This document shows positions 5,198-7,527 of a stretch of DNA of 7,527 nt, in pieces; position 1 is the first letter of the stretch, and each line of letters starts with the position of its first letter. The translations under genes and the position numbers were made by a program. The notes below the pieces were generated by a model that did no database searches, was not told the DNA's origin, and saw nothing but the letters and a program-made list of their open reading frames with translations. The DNA is from PVC group bacterium (GTDB lineage Bacteria > Verrucomicrobiota > Kiritimatiellia > CAIKKV01 > PXCX01), in assembly GCA_003565195.1 (NCBI GenBank), contig PXCX01000013.1, forward strand, positions 1-7,527, in the 5' to 3' direction.

Positions 5198-6670
5198 ATG
5201 GCATTGAAGATAGCAACGATAAGCGATATTCACTATGGCGGCGAGGATGTAGCGTCCAAGCGCAAAGGCCATATCGGGGATATCCTCCTGGTGCGGGCGG
5301 TGCATCGCATCAATCGCATGATCCGGCCCGACGTGACGGTCCTGCTCGGAGACTTACTGGATGACGGCAGCGGACCGGATAGTGGCGTCAAACGCCGCCG
5401 CCTGATGGAATGCATAGGTAAACTCGAGTCGCCGGTCATCGTTATTCCCGGCAATCATGACGGAAATACGAACGATTTCTACCGCGATTTTCCGCGACCG
5501 CCCGCCTGGATCGATATCCGCGGTCATCGCCTGATTCCGTTTCTCGACGCCGAAGAACCGGAATTCAATGCCCGCAGGTCGGCTGCCGATCTGCAACGCA
5601 TGCTGGATGCGCGCGCCGGTTTTAACGGGCCGATCATCCAGTTGCAACATACCGCCCTGTTTCCGCCCGGACTTCATCAGTGTCCCTACAACTACAATAA
5701 TATCGAGGAAATTACCACACAAATGCGGAAGGCCAATATCGGTTATTCCATCAGCGGCCATTATCATACGGGGATCGACTGGTTACGGTCTGAAACAGGG
5801 ACATTCAGCGTGGCGCCGGCGCTTTGCGAGGAGCCGTTCGCCTTTATGGAAATCGTGATCGACAACGAGCAAATGATCGCTACCCGTCACCCATTGCAAA
5901 TGCCGCCGCATTTAAAATTGTTCGATGCCCATGTTCATACCCCAATGGCGTATTGTTCGGAAAACATGGATGTCGTCCGGACGGTTGAACTGGCGGCGGC
6001 ATTCGGTCTAGCCGGCCTGGCGTTCAGCGAACATTCAGGCCAGTTATATTTCACGCCGGAAACCTACTGGAGCGGTCATTGCCTGACCACGGGTCTGGCC
6101 GGCACCGATGCGGCCGACAACCGTATGGACGATTATCTGGCATTGATTGCCCCGGTTGCTCCTCCGGCACGTGTCGCGCTCGAAGTCGATTGCGATTTCG
6201 ACGGACAACTGCTGGTCCATGCACACGACCGCAACCGGGTGGAATTTATGCTCGGCGCAATTCATGTATTGCCGTCATTGCGCGCTGATCGCATCGATCC
6301 GGAAAAGGCGGCAGACGAATTTCTGGCCGAATTGCAAACGATGGTTCGAGCCGGGATCGCCGTTCTGGCTCATCCGTTCCGGGTGTTCCGGCGTGCCGGA
6401 CAACCGATGCCCGAACGTCTGTATAAGCCGGTGATACGCTTGCTCAGAGACCATGGGGTAGCCGTTGAAATGAATTTCCATGTCAATACGCCCGATCCGG
6501 AATTCTTCGCGCAGTGTCTGCGGGCCGGCGTCAAGGTATCTCTCGGCAGCGATGCCCATAATCTTTACGAGGTGGGCGAATTCGCGCCGCATCTGGAACT
6601 ACTCAGCCAAATTGGATATGACGGAGATCTGGCCGGCATTTTATGGTGTGCCGGCTTCAAGCATAGGTAG
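5198..6670 (+). CDS. Calcineurin-like metallophosphoesterase fused to PHP-domain phosphoesterase
   Basis: This 490-residue protein combines two metal-dependent hydrolase folds. The N-terminal half (about 1-235) has all five metallophosphoesterase motifs: SDIH (D10, H12), GDLLDD (D52), GNHD (85-88, with N86 and H87), a lone H151 in QLQHT, and GHYHTG (H188, H190). These would bind a dinuclear metal centre. The C-terminal half (about 240-490) is a PHP domain of the histidinol-phosphatase-like type: DAHVHT (H245, H247), SEHS (E278, H279), ALEVDCDFDG (E329, D331), GAIHVLPS (H356), AHPFR (H392) and GSDAHN (D452, H454). Both active sites therefore look complete. There is no signal peptide or membrane span, so it is probably cytoplasmic. 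The substrate is unknown; neither half proves a role in histidine synthesis, and no his genes are nearby. The ATG at 5198 has only GGA as a ribosome site. A competing ATG at 5185, out of frame, has a better one (GGGAG, 5172-5176). The gene converges on the exported-protein gene. Confidence 0.93.
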   Translation: MALKIATISDIHYGGEDVASKRKGHIGDILLVRAVHRINRMIRPDVTVLLGDLLDDGSGPDSGVKRRRLMECIGKLESPVIVIPGNHDGNTNDFYRDFPRPPAWIDIRGHRLIPFLDAEEPEFNARRSAADLQRMLDARAGFNGPIIQLQHTALFPPGLHQCPYNYNNIEEITTQMRKANIGYSISGHYHTGIDWLRSETGTFSVAPALCEEPFAFMEIVIDNEQMIATRHPLQMPPHLKLFDAHVHTPMAYCSENMDVVRTVELAAAFGLAGLAFSEHSGQLYFTPETYWSGHCLTTGLAGTDAADNRMDDYLALIAPVAPPARVALEVDCDFDGQLLVHAHDRNRVEFMLGAIHVLPSLRADRIDPEKAADEFLAELQTMVRAGIAVLAHPFRVFRRAGQPMPERLYKPVIRLLRDHGVAVEMNFHVNTPDPEFFAQCLRAGVKVSLGSDAHNLYEVGEFAPHLELLSQIGYDGDLAGILWCAGFKHR

Positions 6671-6676
6671 GCCCTT

Positions 6677-7252
6677 TTAGCGCTGGGGAAGCGGGCCGCG
6701 TCCGAAACTTATCAGGAAGAGTGTATAATCTTGCGGCCCGTGGTTCCATACCTGCCGAACCGACGCGTCGAAATACTGTAACCGTTGCGGTATCCAAAGC
6801 CGGATCCCTGTTTCGGCGTGTCCGCTCCAATATGAATCGCCCCGGGCATGACCCGACGTCTGATGGTCGTCAAAGCGACGAGCTATTGAATAGTTGTAAT
6901 TCCCGCCGCCCCCGATATGAGGCGTCAGCGTCCAGCGCGGCATCAGACGCAACGTCATGCCAATCCCCGAATAGTAGGCGCGTTGTCCGCCATGATAATA
7001 GGCGCGTATAAGATAATCGCCAAAAACGGGCGCGTTTTTTAGCCAGGTTCCATGCCCCAAACCGAAACCGTGGACATCGTCGCCGGGTCCGGAAAAGACC
7101 GTAAATCCGGAGCCGCCTTCTTCTTCATAATCGGCCGGATCGAAACGCTGATCCATCCGTGAAAGGGGCTCGCCAAAGGCACGGCGGGCCGCTGCCGGTA
7201 TTGCGGAGGAGGCGAGCATCAGCCCGATAAAAAGCCAAAGTCTTGGTTGCAT
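6677..7252 (-). CDS. Small exported protein, probable outer-membrane beta-barrel
   Basis: I do not recognise the family. The 191-residue protein starts with a clear Sec signal peptide: MQPR, then hydrophobic LWLFIGLMLASSAIPA, and an AAA cleavage site after about residue 22. The rest is rich in aromatic residues, Gly, Arg and His. It shows alternating patterns typical of membrane beta-strands, such as YLIRAYYHGG (80-89), AYYSGIGMTLRL (92-103), WTLTPHIGGGGNYNYS (107-122), GHAETGIRLWI (144-154), YFDASVRQVW (160-169) and DYTLFLISFG (175-184). That suggests a small barrel of about eight strands. It lacks the usual C-terminal aromatic residue, ending PLPQR, so the assignment is tentative. The ATG at 7252 is chosen for the signal peptide. 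No Shine-Dalgarno is visible, and the candidate -10 ends 7 nt upstream, which would make the mRNA leaderless. The frame stays open into the repeat, to an ATG at 7363, but that extension would bury the signal peptide. Confidence 0.8.
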   Translation of the reverse strand: MQPRLWLFIGLMLASSAIPAAARRAFGEPLSRMDQRFDPADYEEEGGSGFTVFSGPGDDVHGFGLGHGTWLKNAPVFGDYLIRAYYHGGQRAYYSGIGMTLRLMPRWTLTPHIGGGGNYNYSIARRFDDHQTSGHARGDSYWSGHAETGIRLWIPQRLQYFDASVRQVWNHGPQDYTLFLISFGRGPLPQR

Positions 7253-7259
7253 GGTCTGA

Positions 7260-7288
7260 GACTTAGTGGGTTTGGGTGGGAAAGTCAA
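7260..7288 (-). promoter_or_regulatory. Possible promoter of the exported-protein gene
   Basis: The minus strand has TTGACT (complement of 7283-7288), 17 bp, then TAAGTC (complement of 7260-7265). The -35 is good (5 of 6) but the -10 is poor (2 of 6). The -35 starts exactly 17 bp from the inner edge of the right repeat copy, the same offset as at parB. Transcription would begin at or next to the ATG at 7252. Confidence 0.35.
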
Positions 7289-7305
7289 GCATTTCATGAT
7301 GCATA

Positions 7306-7527
7306 CTGGAATTTTGCCATAAGCATTTTTCCAAGCCGGCGTGTTCGTTTGCGACGAAGCCATAATGCATCGCCAGATAGATATTTTGTGTGTCCCTATT
7401 CTGACGGACCATTTCGCCCCTGCGGATCGATTAAGTTGATCGGCGAAGGGTATCCGAGTAAGGGTTTCGAGGAAGTGTGCGTTTAAGCGTACGGTTAAGC
7501 GTCCATAGCGTGCGAAGCCACACTTAC
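7306..7527 (-). repeat. Right copy of 222-bp interspersed inverted repeat (cut by window end)
   Basis: This is the reverse complement of 22-243 with 7 substitutions and no indels. It runs to the last base, so its outer end is not seen. Relative to the gene it precedes, it has the same orientation as the left copy has to parB. A C-to-T difference at the position paired with 187 (7362 here) creates an ATG on the minus strand at 7361-7363. That ATG opens a frame through the repeat into the exported-protein gene. The repeat holds no recognisable gene. Confidence 0.96.

Noticed and set aside
4927..5199. N-terminal extension of the membrane-protein frame up to 5199.
   Set aside because: A perfect AGGAGG lies 6 nt before the ATG at 4926. 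The upstream residues are not membrane-like and overlap both divergent promoter candidates.
6670..6697. GGCCC...GGGCC as a terminator between the convergent genes.
   Set aside because: The stem is only 5 bp with an 18-base loop and no T-run on the far side.
22..7527. Composite transposon with the repeats as terminal elements.
   Set aside because: The repeats encode no transposase, and the cargo is core housekeeping genes. Target duplications cannot be tested because the right end is cut.
1..7527. parS sites (TGTTTCACGTGAAACA-like) near parB.
   Set aside because: Reading by eye I saw no close match on either strand; a scored motif scan could still reveal a diverged one.

Overview
The window is a compact, gene-dense bacterial segment. 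Six complete genes lie between two inverted copies of a 222-bp repeat. The organism looks like a diderm (Gram-negative-type) bacterium. It has a short protein with a clean Sec signal peptide and beta-barrel-like alternation, a chromosomal-type ParB, and ordinary housekeeping genes with mixed, moderately GC-rich codon use. The gene content and protein style are compatible with the PVC group (Verrucomicrobiota/Kiritimatiellota), but that placement is a guess that only a database search could settle.

Layout. Bases 1-21 are unassigned. Bases 22-243 are the left repeat copy, followed by a good sigma70-like promoter (261-289). Next on the + strand come parB (336-1262) and queC (from 1259), which overlap by ATGA. 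They converge on an opposite-strand pair, purA then uppS (4074 to 2028), with only 7 bp between the queC and uppS stops. Upstream of purA is a perfect 40-bp palindrome (4139-4178). Beyond it is a minus-strand gene for a polytopic membrane protein of unknown function (4926-4216), with a textbook Shine-Dalgarno. A 271-bp divergent intergenic region carries candidate promoters in both directions. It leads to a + strand gene (5198-6670) for a two-domain enzyme: a calcineurin-like metallophosphoesterase fused to a PHP-family phosphoesterase. This gene converges, with a 6-bp gap, on a minus-strand gene for a small exported, probably outer-membrane, protein (7252-6677). The promoter region of that gene abuts the right repeat copy (7306-7527), which runs off the window end.

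How the genes relate. ParB (chromosome segregation), QueC (7-deazaguanine/queuosine precursor), PurA (AMP synthesis) and UppS (undecaprenyl carrier for peptidoglycan and other envelope polymers) are core functions, not an accessory cassette. The segment is therefore chromosomal, and the flanking repeats are more likely interspersed repeats than ends of a composite transposon. The most unusual items are: the repeat copies, which sit in the same orientation upstream of parB and of the exported-protein gene, each ending exactly 17 bp before a TTGAC -35 element; the metallophosphoesterase-PHP fusion; and the loop-less 40-bp palindrome. I found no RNA genes, CRISPR array or recognisable transposase.
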